DNA of 64,000 bases from Bacillaceae bacterium IKA-2 (GTDB lineage Bacteria; Bacillota; Bacilli; Bacillales; Anaerobacillaceae), in the NCBI GenBank assembly GCA_031761875.1, contig CP134492.1, positions 3,534,001 to 3,598,000 on the forward strand, in the 5' to 3' direction. Below are positions 1-10,963 of the stretch, one piece after another. The notes below the pieces were generated by a model. It ran no database searches. It was not told where the DNA came from and worked only from the letters and a program-made list of their open reading frames with translations. Position numbers and translations under genes: made by a program. The number at the start of each line of letters is the position of its first letter. Position 1 is the first letter of the stretch.

Positions 1-475
1 CGAGAAGCTAGGCGCTGTAACTAGACAAAGAAAAGTGCAAGCGCCTCGGTAGCTTCGACAAATGTTGGAGACTTACCATAAAGAGGCGTTCTTTGCCTCT
101 GCATGGTAAGTTGAAACATTCGAGAAGCTAGGCGCTGTAACTAGACAAAGAAAAGTGCAAGCGCCTCGGTAGCTTCGACAAATGTTGGAGACTTACCATA
201 AAGAGGCGTTCTTTGCCTCTGCATGGTAAGTTGAAACATTCGAGAAGCTAGGCGCTGTAACTAGACAAAGAAAAGTGCAAGCGCCTCGGTAGCTTCGACA
301 AATGTTGGAGACTTACCATAAAGAGGCGTTCTTTGCCTCTGCATGGTAAGTTGAAACATTCGAGAAGCTAGGCGCTGCTCCTGCGGTTACTCGTCGCAAA
401 ACCTACTATGAAGTAACTCAAAGATGTGTCTTAGAACTAGACAAAGAAAAAGGCAAGCGTAAAACAAGTTGGAAT
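1..475. repeat. Tandem array of a 120-bp structured repeat
   Basis: Three identical 120-bp units lie head to tail at 1-120, 121-240 and 241-360, followed by a diverged part-unit to about 475. Each unit folds into nested stems: GCGCC/GGCGC with TAGCTTC/GAAGCTA, then AATGTT/AACATT, then ACTTACCAT/ATGGTAAGT, then AGAGGC/GCCTCT around a short loop. The same family recurs at 47.7-48.2 kb and 61.3-61.5 kb and as relics near 36.1, 55.7 and 60.5 kb. I see no convincing coding capacity. The array may continue to the left of the window. Confidence 0.9.
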
Positions 476-646
476 GTTGGAAAAGTAGAAAGTTGGAAAG
501 GTAGTTCAAAGGCTTTCTAAGTACTGTTGGTTAGGAATTCACAAAGCTTTAAGGGCTTTTGGTTTGCTTTTTGACGTTTGCTTTTACTAATCAACTAATC
601 ACTTTTGTTTTCCCTTTCCAACTTTCTACTTTCTATTATTCCAGAT

Positions 647-684
647 GAAGAAAAAGCTTAGGAGACTCCCTAAGCTTTTTCTTC
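647..684 (-). terminator. Terminator of the glg operon
   Basis: A perfect inverted repeat (AAGAAAAAGCTTAGG, 5-nt loop, CCTAAGCTTTTTCTT) sits 11 bp past the glgP stop codon. With its T-rich arm it works as an intrinsic terminator for the minus-strand operon. Confidence 0.85.
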
Positions 685-695
685 TATAAACCCTA

Positions 696-3179
696 TCATC
701 TCACCTTAAACGGTCGAATTCCCCAAATATCCGAAGCATACTCACCAATTGTTCGGTCACTTGAAAACTTCCCGGAATGAGCAATATTAATAATCGATTT
801 TTTCGTCCATTCAGCTTGATTTCGGTAGGTAAGATCAACTTTTTGATGTGCTTCTACGTACCCGTCAAAATCCTTTAAAACGAAGTATTCATCATTATTT
901 GAAAGGATTTGGTAGTAAATATCTTTAAACTCGACTTTATCATTGCCGAAAAACCCATCCATTAATTGATCAAGTACGGCACGGATGCGGTGGTCATTAT
1001 TATAAATACTCCTTGCAACGTAGCCTCCATGAGTATAGTAATTTAACACTTCCTCGGAAGTTAACCCGAAAATAAAAATGTTTTCTCTACCAACCATATC
1101 AGATATTTCCACATTCGCTCCATCTAGCGTCCCTATTGTTAAAGCTCCGTTCATCATAAACTTCATATTTCCTGTCCCAGATGCTTCTTTACTTGCAGTA
1201 GATATTTGCTCACTAACATCTGCTGCTGGAATAATTTTTTCTGCCATTGAAACACTGTAATTCTCTAGGAAAACAACTTTCAACTTCCCTTGAATATACG
1301 GATCATTGTTAACAACATTCGCAACCGTATTAATGAGCTTAATAATTTTTTTGGCAAAGAAGTAGCTTGGCGCAGCTTTTGCTCCAAAAATAAATGTACG
1401 GGATACCATGTCTAGATTAGGGTTTTCCCGAAGCTGGTTATACAGTTCCATAACATGAAAAATATTCAACAATTGACGTTTATAAGCATGAAGACGTTTT
1501 ACCTGTACATCAAAAATTGAGTGTTCGTCGACAATAATACCTGTTTGATCTTTTATAAAGCTTGCCAAAGCTAGTTTATTTTCTAGTTTCACTTCGGCAA
1601 CTTTTTCTTGAAAGCTAGCGTCAGTGGACATTTTTAATAAGCCGATTAAATCGCGGGGCTGTTTGATCCACCTAGTTCCAATTGCTTCAGTAATATAAGA
1701 GGTCAACTTTGGATTCGCATTCATAAGCCAACGGCGATGCGTAATCCCATTTGTTTTATTATTAAATTTCTCAGGATAAATCGTATAAAAGTTCAGCATC
1801 TCACGCTTTTTTAATATTTCTGTATGAAGCTTTGCGACACCATTGACACTAAAGCTGCCTACAATCGCTAAATGGGCCATACGAACTTGATCATCAGCAA
1901 TTACTGCTAAGTCGCTGATCCGTTCGCTCTTTTCTGGAGATTCTTCCCATAGTTCGCGGCAAAACCGCTCATTGATTTCTTCAACAATCATAAATATTCT
2001 TGGTAAAAGCTCTTGGAATAAACTAACCGGCCATTTTTCTAATGCCTCCACAAGAGTTGTGTGATTTGTATAAGCACAAGATTTCGTCGTAATCTCCCAA
2101 GCCACGTCCCAACTAAATCCTTCCTCATCGATCAAAATTCGCATCAACTCTGGGACGATAAGAGCAGGATGAGTATCATTAATGTGGAATACCGCATAAT
2201 CAGGTAAATCTCGAAAATCAATTTTTTGATTTTCCTTGTATCCTCTTAGAATACTTTGCAAACCAGCTGACACAAGAAAATACTGTTGTTTTAAACGGAG
2301 TTTTTTTCCTTCAAAATGTGAATCATCTGGGTATAAAAATTCAGATATTGATTCAATCGATCGTTTATAATGTAAGTAATTATAGTAATTTTCCCGATTA
2401 GAAGTATGAATGTCTCTTTCGTTCATAACAGGTTCAGCACTCCATAAACCTAACGTATTGACCGTTTTATTTTCATAACCGACAACAGGTACATCGTAAG
2501 GCACTGCCAAGACATTCTCATAATTTTTATGTTCGAAAGTAAACTCACCATTAATTTCTTCCACATCAACGTAACCACCAAAGCGAACATGGACAGCACG
2601 GTCAGAACGGCGAACTTCCCAGACATAATCTTCTTTCAACCAATAATCTGGTAATTCAACTTGGTAACCATCAACGAGCTTTTGTTCAAAAAGACCGTAT
2701 TTATATCGAATGCCACAGCCATGACCTGGTAACTCTAGCGAAGCTAGAGAATCTAGAAAACAAGCAGCTAGGCGACCTAAGCCCCCATTTCCTAGACCAG
2801 CATCATGCTCTTCTTCAGCAATGGTATCGACATCAATTTCAAGTTCGCTTAAGCCATCTTTCACTGTATTTAATATTTTTAAATTAAGCAAGTTGGATTG
2901 AAGTAATCGTCCCATTAAAAATTCCATCGAAAAATAATAAACTTGTTTCTCACCGCTTTGTATATATTGCTTATTGGTAGCCATCCAATTTTTGCTAACA
3001 TATTTCCGAACCATTGCTCCTAATGTATGATATAAGTCAATTGGCGTGGCATCTTCAATTGCTTTCGTACTATTACGTTCAAGAGTTTCGATGAATGCTT
3101 TTTTAAAGATATCTTTATCAGCAAAAACACTAATTTTTTTTGTTTCATTTTCTTCTCTCATACTTTTATCGGCTGACAT
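696..3179 (-). CDS. glgP: Glycogen phosphorylase
   Basis: Releases glucose-1-phosphate from the non-reducing ends of glycogen in the cytosol, using pyridoxal phosphate. The 827-residue protein has the usual bacterial length. The PLP-lysine motif GTGNMKF places the lysine at about residue 673, and the N-terminal half carries the conserved GNGGLGRLAACF segment and a HINDTHPAL segment. ATG at 3179 follows GAGGGG. It is the last gene of glgB-glgC-glgD-glgA-glgP and starts 2 bp after glgA ends, so the two are very likely cotranscribed. This is the degrading member of an otherwise synthetic operon, the same arrangement as in B. subtilis. Confidence 0.96.
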   Translation of the reverse strand: MSADKSMREENETKKISVFADKDIFKKAFIETLERNSTKAIEDATPIDLYHTLGAMVRKYVSKNWMATNKQYIQSGEKQVYYFSMEFLMGRLLQSNLLNLKILNTVKDGLSELEIDVDTIAEEEHDAGLGNGGLGRLAACFLDSLASLELPGHGCGIRYKYGLFEQKLVDGYQVELPDYWLKEDYVWEVRRSDRAVHVRFGGYVDVEEINGEFTFEHKNYENVLAVPYDVPVVGYENKTVNTLGLWSAEPVMNERDIHTSNRENYYNYLHYKRSIESISEFLYPDDSHFEGKKLRLKQQYFLVSAGLQSILRGYKENQKIDFRDLPDYAVFHINDTHPALIVPELMRILIDEEGFSWDVAWEITTKSCAYTNHTTLVEALEKWPVSLFQELLPRIFMIVEEINERFCRELWEESPEKSERISDLAVIADDQVRMAHLAIVGSFSVNGVAKLHTEILKKREMLNFYTIYPEKFNNKTNGITHRRWLMNANPKLTSYITEAIGTRWIKQPRDLIGLLKMSTDASFQEKVAEVKLENKLALASFIKDQTGIIVDEHSIFDVQVKRLHAYKRQLLNIFHVMELYNQLRENPNLDMVSRTFIFGAKAAPSYFFAKKIIKLINTVANVVNNDPYIQGKLKVVFLENYSVSMAEKIIPAADVSEQISTASKEASGTGNMKFMMNGALTIGTLDGANVEISDMVGRENIFIFGLTSEEVLNYYTHGGYVARSIYNNDHRIRAVLDQLMDGFFGNDKVEFKDIYYQILSNNDEYFVLKDFDGYVEAHQKVDLTYRNQAEWTKKSIINIAHSGKFSSDRTIGEYASDIWGIRPFKVR

Positions 3180-3181
3180 TT

Positions 3182-4618
3182 TTATTCATCCCCTCTTGTT
3201 AATACACCATAAAGATCAGTGTATGATCTTGCAGACTTTGTCCAACTATTATCAGACCTTATCATATTTTTTTGTAGAGATTTCCAAAGTAGCGGGTCCT
3301 TATAAGTTGATATCGCACGCTTAATCGTAAACAGCATATCATGAGCGTTATAATTGGCAAAGCTAAAGCCATTTCCTTGTAATGTTTCTTCATCAAAAGG
3401 TGTTACTGTATCTACAAGCCCCCCTGTTTCGCGGACAATTGGGGCACTAGCATAACGAAGTGCTATTAGCTGCCCAATTCCACACGGCTCAAAACGAGAT
3501 GGCATCAGAAAAATGTCACTTGCCGCGTAAATTCTTCGTGCAAATCCTTCGTTAAATGTAATATGAGTAGAAATCTTATCTGGATAACGAGCTTGAGCAT
3601 ATCTAAAAAATCTTTCATACTCGGCATCACCAGTACCTAAAACAACGAGCTGAACATCTTCTTTCATGAGTTCATCTAATATATTAGCAACAAGATCAAC
3701 CCCCTTTTGCTCTACAAAGCGGGTAATAATTGCGATCATCGGTGTTTCTTTTGTTTCTGGTAATCCCAGTTGCTTTTGTAACTCAAGTTTATTTTTATGC
3801 TTTTTCACCTGAGAACTCCGATAAGGAAAAGTTAGATTCTCATCATTCATTGAATCATATTGATGATAGTCAAGTCCATTGACAATCCCAATTAGATCAA
3901 TCGTACGCTTCTGCAGCAGTCCATTTAATTGTTCTCCGTAATAAGGGTTTTGAATTTCTTTTGCATACGTTTCACTGACAGTCGTAATAAGGTCAGCATG
4001 ATTAAGAGCACTTTTCAAAAAGTTGACGCAGCCATAAAACTCGATACTATCTGTTGTAAAATTCTCGTCGCCTAACGAGAGCAGATCAGACAATACTTCT
4101 TTCGGAAAAATTCCTTGATATTTTAAGTTATGGACTGTAAAAATAGTTTTCACATCTTGATAAAATGGATGATCACGATAATGTGTTTTCAAAAATAATG
4201 GGATCAGTGATGTTTGCCAATCATGGCAATGCAACACATCAGGTTGAAAATCAATATGTGGCAACATTTCGAGAACCGCTCGGTTAAAATAAGCGAAACG
4301 CTCCCCATCATCATAATATCCGTAAAGCCCTACTCGTTTAAAATAATACTCATTGTCGATAAAGTAAAAAGTAATCTCATTTTTTACTAGTTTTTCAACA
4401 CCGACATATTGACTTCGCCAACCTACTTGTGCAAACCCCTTGTAGATTAAGGTCATCTCATCTTTGTATTCCGATGAGATATCTTCATATTTCGGTAGAA
4501 CCACTCGAACATCGACGTCTTGTTTAAGTAACTCCTGAGGCAAAGCACCAATAACATCGGCAAGACCTCCAGTTTTAATAAACGGAGTACATTCTGTGGC
4601 AATGAATAGGACCTTCAT
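3182..4618 (-). CDS. glgA: Glycogen synthase (ADP-glucose)
   Basis: Adds glucose from ADP-glucose to the growing alpha-1,4-glucan. It is a GT5-family glycosyltransferase with the N-terminal KTGGLADV nucleotide-sugar loop and the C-terminal acceptor/nucleotide region FEPCGIGQL; at 478 residues it has the normal length. An upstream in-frame extension to 4681 exists, but I chose ATG at 4618 (MKVLFIATECTPF) because this is where the family begins and AGGAGATG lies just upstream. A gap of about 125 bp separates it from glgD upstream, while glgP follows after 2 bp. Confidence 0.95.
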   Translation of the reverse strand: MKVLFIATECTPFIKTGGLADVIGALPQELLKQDVDVRVVLPKYEDISSEYKDEMTLIYKGFAQVGWRSQYVGVEKLVKNEITFYFIDNEYYFKRVGLYGYYDDGERFAYFNRAVLEMLPHIDFQPDVLHCHDWQTSLIPLFLKTHYRDHPFYQDVKTIFTVHNLKYQGIFPKEVLSDLLSLGDENFTTDSIEFYGCVNFLKSALNHADLITTVSETYAKEIQNPYYGEQLNGLLQKRTIDLIGIVNGLDYHQYDSMNDENLTFPYRSSQVKKHKNKLELQKQLGLPETKETPMIAIITRFVEQKGVDLVANILDELMKEDVQLVVLGTGDAEYERFFRYAQARYPDKISTHITFNEGFARRIYAASDIFLMPSRFEPCGIGQLIALRYASAPIVRETGGLVDTVTPFDEETLQGNGFSFANYNAHDMLFTIKRAISTYKDPLLWKSLQKNMIRSDNSWTKSARSYTDLYGVLTRGDE

Positions 4619-4743
4619 CTTTATACATCTCCTAACTTTAAAGTTCTTACAAATGTTCTCAAAAGAAAATAAGGCAAACACCTACTGGCCTCTGAATAAA
4701 TCTCCATGCATCTAAACTAATATACTTACCTTCCTTAAACGTG

Positions 4744-5847
4744 TTAGATAACTTTCTGCTTTGGAATGACAAACGGCAATTGTTCATTTCCTATTAAGCG
4801 TTTGCCAGCGGTTAAAGTAACATCTTTATCAAGAATCGTATTTTCTAAGATAGCATCTTCGTGAATTTCACAACGTTGCATAATAATCGAGTTTTTTACG
4901 ACTGCCCCTTTATGGACCACGACTCCTCGGAACAAAATACTATTCTCTACCGTTCCTTCAATAATACAACCATTGGCCACTAATGAATTTGAAACATTAG
5001 ATCTTTGGGTGTATCTAGCGGGTGGTTCATTTTTTACTTTTGTGAAAATTGTCTGTTCGCTAAAAAATAATTGCCGATAAAAATTAGGCTCTAGAAGCTT
5101 TAAATTATTTTTATAATAGCTTTGTATCGAATTAATGACTGCGTGGGCACCTTTATACTCAAAAGCACCGACGTTCATTTTGCCAATTTGACTTTTAATA
5201 ATATCATTATAGAAATTGGTCGCCCCGTGGGCAATACCATGCTCAATAAGTTGCAGAAGTAGGCTTTTACTAATAAGGTACATATTCATGTACACATTGT
5301 TATTATATTCCTCATTAGTAACCTCTTGAACGCTACCATCAATGGATACTTCAAGCTTTTGGCATTGTTTATGCTCAGGTTCTAAAACGTCAACCTTTTT
5401 ATAAATAAGGGTTATATCTGAACCCGCCTCTAAATGTTGTTCATATACTTCTTGGTAATTAATGTTACAAACGTGCTGACTACCAGAAATTAGAACATAC
5501 TCTGCACTGCCACGACGAAAATAGTCTAAATTGTTATGAAAATGCTGTAAGTCTCCTTTAGAAATGTCAGTAGGGTCATTCCAATCTGGTGGTAAAATAA
5601 ATAATCCGCCATATTTCATATCTAAATCCCATGCTTTCCCTTTACCGAGGTGGTCCATCAGTGAACGATATTTTTTTCTCGTAAAAACAGCAATATCAAT
5701 AAACCCAGCATTAGTCATATTAGAGATAACAAAATCAATAAGTCTATATCTTCCACCGAACGGAACAGCGGCACCACAGCGAAAATATGTTAATTCATTT
5801 AAGAAATCTTGCTCGTTATCTAAATTAATAACTCCCATAACTTCCAT
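4744..5847 (-). CDS. glgD: GlgD subunit of glucose-1-phosphate adenylyltransferase
   Basis: This GlgC paralogue pairs with GlgC in Firmicutes to form the ADP-glucose pyrophosphorylase. The 367 residues show an N-terminal nucleotidyltransferase fold, without the complete GGxGxRL loop seen in GlgC, and a C-terminal left-handed beta-helix made of hexapeptide repeats (about residues 290-345). The degenerate loop fits the family view that GlgD is regulatory or weakly active. ATG at 5847 follows AAGGAGG, 14 bp after glgC ends. Confidence 0.93.
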   Translation of the reverse strand: MEVMGVINLDNEQDFLNELTYFRCGAAVPFGGRYRLIDFVISNMTNAGFIDIAVFTRKKYRSLMDHLGKGKAWDLDMKYGGLFILPPDWNDPTDISKGDLQHFHNNLDYFRRGSAEYVLISGSQHVCNINYQEVYEQHLEAGSDITLIYKKVDVLEPEHKQCQKLEVSIDGSVQEVTNEEYNNNVYMNMYLISKSLLLQLIEHGIAHGATNFYNDIIKSQIGKMNVGAFEYKGAHAVINSIQSYYKNNLKLLEPNFYRQLFFSEQTIFTKVKNEPPARYTQRSNVSNSLVANGCIIEGTVENSILFRGVVVHKGAVVKNSIIMQRCEIHEDAILENTILDKDVTLTAGKRLIGNEQLPFVIPKQKVI

Positions 5848-5861
5848 TTAATAGCCTCCTT

Positions 5862-7031
5862 TTAGATTTCAGTACTGACAGATTCGTTTGCTGTTATATG
5901 GCTACTTTCACCAATTAAGACGATCTTACTTTCCTGATCTGCACCGGCGCGAATGATCGCACCATCTTCAATAACCGTATTTTCACTAATAATCGCTTTC
6001 TCAATAACGACATTTTTGCCAATTTTCACATTTGGCATAATAACAGAATCCTTTACTACACTGTTTTTACCTACATGCACTCCATAAAATAAAATCGAGT
6101 GATCAACATTCCCTTCAACCACGCAGCCTTCATTTATAAGGGCTTGACTTACTGTTGCCTCCCTCGAGATAAATTGAGGTGGTTGGTTTGGATTCACTGA
6201 ATAGATCCGCCAGTCTGAGTCATTTAAGTTAAACTGAGGCACTTCAGCTAACAAATCCATATTTGCTTCCCAGAGACTCTCAATCGTTCCAACATCTTTC
6301 CAATAGTCCTGGAATTGATAGGCAAAAAGACGTTTTTCATCTTTCAGCATTTCTGGCAACACATTCTTTCCGAAGTCATGACTTGATGTGCTGTTCACTG
6401 CATCTTCATTTAAGTAGCTTTTTAATAGTTCCCAATTAAAAATATAAATCCCCATTGAAGCTAAGTTACTTTTTGGATTTTTAGGTTTTTCATCAAACGT
6501 ATGAATACGCAAATCTTCATCCGTATTTAAAATGCCAAAACGACTTGCTTCCTCCCACGGTACTTCAATAACCGAAACAGTGACGTCAGCATTAGTTTCT
6601 TTATGATGTTTTAACATTTTCGCATAATTCATTTTGTAAATATGGTCTCCAGATAAAATAAGGACATAGTTTGGAGTGTATTGTTCGATAAAATTTATAT
6701 TTTGATAGATAGCATCAGCCGTACCCTTAAACCAGTCTCCTCCACCTTGCGCTTGGAACGGCGGCAATACAGAAACACCGCCACTTCTCCGGTCTAAACT
6801 CCACGGTGAACCAATACCTAGATAGCTGTTTAGGACTAAAGGTTGGTATTGAGTTAGGACACCAACAGTATCTATACCTGAATTAGTGCAGTTACTTAAT
6901 GGGAAATCAATAATTCGATACTTACCACCAAAATAAACTGCTGGCTTAGCTAGGTTCTTTGTCAGAAGGCCTAGTCTTTTTCCTTCTCCCCCCGCTAGGA
7001 GCATTGCGACACACTCTTTTTTTCGTTTCAT
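5862..7031 (-). CDS. glgC: Glucose-1-phosphate adenylyltransferase
   Basis: Makes ADP-glucose and pyrophosphate from ATP and glucose-1-phosphate, the committed step of bacterial glycogen synthesis. The catalytic loop [12 protein letters not shown] is at about residues 10-21, and hexapeptide repeats form the C-terminal beta-helix. Its 389 residues match the family. The ATG at 7031 lies inside the end of glgB: the two reading frames overlap by 86 bp, which is unusual (see findings), and the product presumably pairs with GlgD. Confidence 0.96.
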   Translation of the reverse strand: MKRKKECVAMLLAGGEGKRLGLLTKNLAKPAVYFGGKYRIIDFPLSNCTNSGIDTVGVLTQYQPLVLNSYLGIGSPWSLDRRSGGVSVLPPFQAQGGGDWFKGTADAIYQNINFIEQYTPNYVLILSGDHIYKMNYAKMLKHHKETNADVTVSVIEVPWEEASRFGILNTDEDLRIHTFDEKPKNPKSNLASMGIYIFNWELLKSYLNEDAVNSTSSHDFGKNVLPEMLKDEKRLFAYQFQDYWKDVGTIESLWEANMDLLAEVPQFNLNDSDWRIYSVNPNQPPQFISREATVSQALINEGCVVEGNVDHSILFYGVHVGKNSVVKDSVIMPNVKIGKNVVIEKAIISENTVIEDGAIIRAGADQESKIVLIGESSHITANESVSTEI

Positions 7032-8964
7032 CCTGCTTACCCCCTCTAATTTTTTTTGCGATTGGAATATTTTTTGGGCGAAACACTACAAATGATAGTG
7101 GTGGAACTGTAATGCTAATCGAGTAAGGTTGACTATGCCAATTTTCGTCGATCGCTAGTATATTGCCTGCATTGCTTTGTCCAGACCCACCAAACTCCAA
7201 ACAATCACTATTAAACTCCTCAACGTATTCACATAGAAAAGGAACACCAATTTTATAGTTATGATAAACAACAGGTGTAAAATTACAAATAATGATTAAT
7301 TTCTCTTGTTCGTCATTACCTTTTCGGATAAAAGAAATAATACTTTGCTCATAATTATTTGGATCAATCCATTGAAAGCCCTCAGGATCATGATCTAACT
7401 GCCAAAATGATGGTTCTTTACGATAAAAATAATTGAGTTTCTTTACGTATTCAGATAACTTCTGATGCATCTCATAATCAAGAAGTTCCCAATCAAGATC
7501 TTCAAGATCTTTCCATTCATCAAATTGTCCAAACTCTCCACCCATAAACAGCAATTTTTTTCCAGGATGCGCAGCCATAAACCCATAAAAAACGCGTAAA
7601 TTAGCAAACTTCTGCCAGTAATCACCTGGCATTTTATTTAATAGTGATTTTTTCCCGTGAACAACTTCATCATGGGATAAAGGCAAAATATACTTTTCAG
7701 AAAAAGCATACATAAATGAAAATGTAATTAGTTGGTGCTGAAATTTTCGATGAATTGGATCCAATTCCATATATTTAAGCATGTCGTTCATCCAACCCAT
7801 ATTCCATTTAAAATTAAACCCCAAACCACCAAGATAAGTAGGTTGACTAACATTTGGCCATGATGTTGCTTCTTCAGCAATCATTAATGCATCAGGAAAG
7901 TAGTGAAAAATTGTTTCGTTTAATTTTCGCAGTAACGCAATTGCTTCTAAATTCTCATCGCCACCAAACTGATTATAGACGATTGGCTCTTCGTCGCCTT
8001 TACCATGATTATAATAAATCATGCTAGAAACAGCATCAACGCGGAGTCCATCAATATGGTAGACATCAAGCCAAAAAATCGCATTTGAAATAAGGAATGA
8101 AATAACTTCAGGTCTTCCGAAATCAAAGGTTAATGTACCCCACTGTTTTTTTTCTGCTTTTTGTTCGTCTTTGTATTCAAACACTGGTTCACCATCGAAA
8201 AGCCGCAAGCCATTATCATCTTTACAAAAATGACCAGGAACCCAATCAAGAATGACGCCAATTCCTTTTTGATGACAATAATCAACAAAGTACTTAAAGT
8301 CTTCTGGTGATCCATATCGACTTGTTACAGAAAAGTAGCCCGTCAGTTGGTAGCCCCACGATCCATCAAATGGATGCTCCAAGATAGGAAGAATCTCAAT
8401 ATGGGTAAAGCCCTTATCAATTACGTAATCAACGAGCTCAACAGCTAATTGGCGATAATTATAAAATTCCCCTTTTTCATCTTTTTTCCATGAACCAAGG
8501 TGAACTTCATAAATAAGCAGTGGTTCTTCAATAATATTTTTTGTTGTTTTTTTTTCTTGCCAATCTGCATCGCTCCACTCAAAACTAGTAAGGTTAATGA
8601 CCTTGGAGGCTTTATTTGGCCTAACTTCGGAGTAAAAAGCATAAGGATCTGATTTTTGCAAAACAGTTCCAGAAGGACTTTCTATTTCATACTTATACAA
8701 ATCCCCTTCGTTTAGACCTGCAATAAACGTTGTCCAAATTCCATTATCAGTAACCTTACTCATGGAGTGATGTTGACCATGCCAATTGTTAAAATTCCCA
8801 ACTACATTTACTTGTCTAGCATTTGGCGCCCAAACAGTAAAACGAACACCTTTTTCACCATTTACTTTTGTAACGTGTGCCCCCATGCTGTTATAACTAT
8901 GAAATAAGTTTCCTTGATGAAATAAATAAAGGTCATGCTCGCTTAGCTTTGCAATAGTCATCAT
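6946..8964 (-). CDS. glgB: 1,4-alpha-glucan branching enzyme
   Basis: Introduces alpha-1,6 branches into glycogen. It has an N-terminal CBM48 domain ([18 protein letters not shown]), a GH13 barrel with the nucleophile region [11 protein letters not shown], the acid/base region MIAEEATSW and the [10 protein letters not shown] region, and a C-terminal beta domain. The family hallmarks end near [11 protein letters not shown]; about 35 basic residues follow that look like read-through into glgC in another frame, giving 672 residues against about 627 in B. subtilis. First gene of the operon. The roughly 200-bp gap to metK should hold the promoter, but I could not pick one out. Confidence 0.95.
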   Translation of the reverse strand: MMTIAKLSEHDLYLFHQGNLFHSYNSMGAHVTKVNGEKGVRFTVWAPNARQVNVVGNFNNWHGQHHSMSKVTDNGIWTTFIAGLNEGDLYKYEIESPSGTVLQKSDPYAFYSEVRPNKASKVINLTSFEWSDADWQEKKTTKNIIEEPLLIYEVHLGSWKKDEKGEFYNYRQLAVELVDYVIDKGFTHIEILPILEHPFDGSWGYQLTGYFSVTSRYGSPEDFKYFVDYCHQKGIGVILDWVPGHFCKDDNGLRLFDGEPVFEYKDEQKAEKKQWGTLTFDFGRPEVISFLISNAIFWLDVYHIDGLRVDAVSSMIYYNHGKGDEEPIVYNQFGGDENLEAIALLRKLNETIFHYFPDALMIAEEATSWPNVSQPTYLGGLGFNFKWNMGWMNDMLKYMELDPIHRKFQHQLITFSFMYAFSEKYILPLSHDEVVHGKKSLLNKMPGDYWQKFANLRVFYGFMAAHPGKKLLFMGGEFGQFDEWKDLEDLDWELLDYEMHQKLSEYVKKLNYFYRKEPSFWQLDHDPEGFQWIDPNNYEQSIISFIRKGNDEQEKLIIICNFTPVVYHNYKIGVPFLCEYVEEFNSDCLEFGGSGQSNAGNILAIDENWHSQPYSISITVPPLSFVVFRPKNIPIAKKIRGGKQDETKKRVCRNAPSGGRRKKTRPSDKEPS

Positions 8965-9122
8965 TTTCTCCCCTATATTTTTGTTGAATTAGGTATTTCG
9001 AGAATCGATTGAAGTAGTAAAAACATTTGATATATACTATTTCGACAGTAATTACCCAGATTCCTTCTAAATAAATGTTAAGAAAATGGAAAAATCATAT
9101 TTCATTGTAAGATAAACTAGCA

Positions 9123-9153
9123 GAAAAAAAGAGCATCGCAAACACGATACTCC
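9123..9153 (-). terminator. Terminator of metK
   Basis: On the minus strand a stem GAGTATCG/CGATGCTC with a 6-nt loop is followed by a run of T (plus-strand A run at 9123-9130). It lies just past the metK stop codon. Confidence 0.75.
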
Positions 9154-9161
9154 CTCAATCT

Positions 9162-10367
9162 TTATTTTAACGCTTGTGCTTTTAAAATTTCTGCTTTATC
9201 TGTCAGTTCCCAAGGAAGTTCAATATCTGTACGACCAAAGTGCCCGTACGCCGCTGTTTGCTTGTAGATTGGACGACGAAGATTAAGCATTTTAATAATC
9301 CCGGCTGGACGAAGATCGAAGTTAGCTCGAACAACATCTTCTAATACTTCCTCCGACACTTTTCCAGTTCCAAACGTATCAATTGCGATTGATACAGGCT
9401 GTGCTACACCAATTGCATAAGCAAGCTGGACTTCACAACGATCAGCAAGACCTGCTGCAACAATATTTTTAGCAACATAACGAGCTGCATAAGCAGCCGA
9501 ACGGTCAACCTTTGTTGCGTCTTTACCTGAAAAAGCGCCGCCACCATGACGAGCATATCCACCGTAAGTATCAACAATGATTTTACGCCCAGTTAAACCA
9601 GCATCCCCCTGTGGTCCGCCAATAACAAAGCGACCTGTTGGGTTAATAAAGTATTTTGTTTCTTCATCTATTAAACGAGCTGGAACAACTGGTTTAATAA
9701 CATGTTCTTTTAAATCACGTTGAATTTGCTCGAGAGACACTTCTGAGTGATGTTGGGTTGAAATAACAATTGTATCAATACGAACAGGCTTGTCATTTTC
9801 ATCATATTCAACAGTTACCTGGGTTTTTCCATCAGGGCGCAAATAAGGGATGACATTCTCCTTACGAACTTTTGCCAGCTGGAAGGCCAGCTTGTGAGCT
9901 AGGGATATTGGTAGTGGCATTAATTCAGCAGTCTCATTGTTTGCATATCCAAACATTAAGCCTTGGTCACCCGCGCCAATTGCTTCAATTTCTGAATCAG
10001 TCATACGTCCTTCACGAGCTTCAAGCGCTTGGTCAACACCTTGAGCAATATCAGCCGATTGTTCATCAATAGATGTCAATACTGCACAAGTTTCATAGTC
10101 GAAACCGTATTTTGCACGTGTATAGCCAATATCACGAATAGTTTCACGAACAATTTTTGGAATGTCAACATATGTAGATGTTGTTATCTCTCCCGCTACA
10201 AGTACTAGCCCAGTTGTTACTGACGTTTCGCAAGCAACACGAGCATTAGGATCATTAGTTAAAATTGCATCAAGAATTGCATCAGAAATTTGGTCACAAA
10301 TTTTATCTGGATGACCTTCTGTTACACTTTCAGATGTAAATAAACGGTGTCTTTTCTTTACTACCAA
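9162..10367 (-). CDS. metK: S-adenosylmethionine synthetase
   Basis: Forms S-adenosylmethionine from methionine and ATP in the cytosol. Family motifs are clear: GHPDK near the N terminus, GAGDQG in the middle, and the glycine-rich GGGAFSGKD loop. An ATG lies further upstream at 10424, but the chosen start is TTG at 10367: AAGGAGG sits 8 nt upstream, and the resulting 401 residues match B. subtilis MetK (400), beginning [20 protein letters not shown]. It is a single gene preceded by a SAM-I riboswitch, so it should be shut down by its own product. The upstream neighbour pckA is divergent. Confidence 0.95.
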   Translation of the reverse strand: MVVKKRHRLFTSESVTEGHPDKICDQISDAILDAILTNDPNARVACETSVTTGLVLVAGEITTSTYVDIPKIVRETIRDIGYTRAKYGFDYETCAVLTSIDEQSADIAQGVDQALEAREGRMTDSEIEAIGAGDQGLMFGYANNETAELMPLPISLAHKLAFQLAKVRKENVIPYLRPDGKTQVTVEYDENDKPVRIDTIVISTQHHSEVSLEQIQRDLKEHVIKPVVPARLIDEETKYFINPTGRFVIGGPQGDAGLTGRKIIVDTYGGYARHGGGAFSGKDATKVDRSAAYAARYVAKNIVAAGLADRCEVQLAYAIGVAQPVSIAIDTFGTGKVSEEVLEDVVRANFDLRPAGIIKMLNLRRPIYKQTAAYGHFGRTDIELPWELTDKAEILKAQALK

Positions 10368-10549
10368 TTGTTGTTCCTCCTTAATCCTACTTAGGATATA
10401 CACTTTTTTTGATACGGTACTCATCTTCCTTATGACCCATGAGTCAAAAAGAATTTCTTTGAAAGAACAAATAAAAAAAACAGTCGGGATGGATAGAACT
10501 TTATCCAGCCGGGCTGGATTGCAGTTTCTGACTGCATATTTTTAATCTA

Positions 10550-10745
10550 ATACAAAAAAACCTTTCCCAAGTGAGGAAAAGGTTTTGATTATCTGCCTTT
10601 CGCCTCTTATCGACCAAGACCTAAGTCCTGCAGGTTAGCACCTTTTCACTCATTATAAACTGCAAGCACATAAGGCTTAGCATATAAGTGTTGGTTGCTG
10701 GGTTTCTTCGGGCCTGTCCCTCCACCGACTCGGAATAAGAGTATC
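10550..10745 (-). promoter_or_regulatory. SAM-I (S-box) riboswitch with terminator, metK leader
   Basis: Reading the minus strand from 10741, the S-box landmarks appear in order: CTCTTATTCCGAG, GGTGGAGGGACAGGCCC, GAAACCCAGCAACC, a variable P3/P4 region, then GATAAGAGGCG closing P1 near 10600. An intrinsic terminator follows at 10550-10585 (AAACCTTTTCCTC, then GGGAAAGGTTT and a T run). Bound SAM should favour termination and reduce metK expression. Confidence 0.95.
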
Positions 10746-10757
10746 CGTTCGGGACAT

Positions 10758-10786
10758 ATCATAACGTATGTGTCTGACTATGTCAA
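10758..10786 (-). promoter_or_regulatory. Sigma-A promoter of metK
   Basis: On the minus strand a perfect -35 TTGACA (10786-10781) and a -10 TATGAT (10763-10758) are separated by exactly 17 bp. Transcription would start a few bases before the S-box aptamer. Confidence 0.8.
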
Positions 10787-10839
10787 TATTTGAAATTTTT
10801 TGTGTCACATTTTGTTGCAAAAAAATTGTTTTATTAGTA

Positions 10840-10867
10840 TAGACTATTCATTTTAATGTGTTATACT
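10840..10867 (+). promoter_or_regulatory. pckA promoter with a CcpN-type operator
   Basis: A -10 hexamer TATACT (10862-10867) is preceded by a weak -35-like TAGACT. The stretch TGTGTTATACT (10857-10867) matches every position of the CcpN consensus TRTGHYATAYW as I recall it from B. subtilis pckA/gapB. An operator over the -10 box fits repression in the presence of glucose. This is a motif match only; ccpN is not in the window. Confidence 0.5.
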
Positions 10868-10963
10868 ATTTAATATCAAACAAGAAATAGTTTACATATT
10901 TTAGGCAATTTAATAATAATTATAAAGATAAATTAATTTAATTATGGAAGGGTTTTGGTGCAG

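Noticed and set aside
1-475. CRISPR array
   Set aside because: The repeats are 120 bp long and abut without unique spacers, and no cas gene is near.
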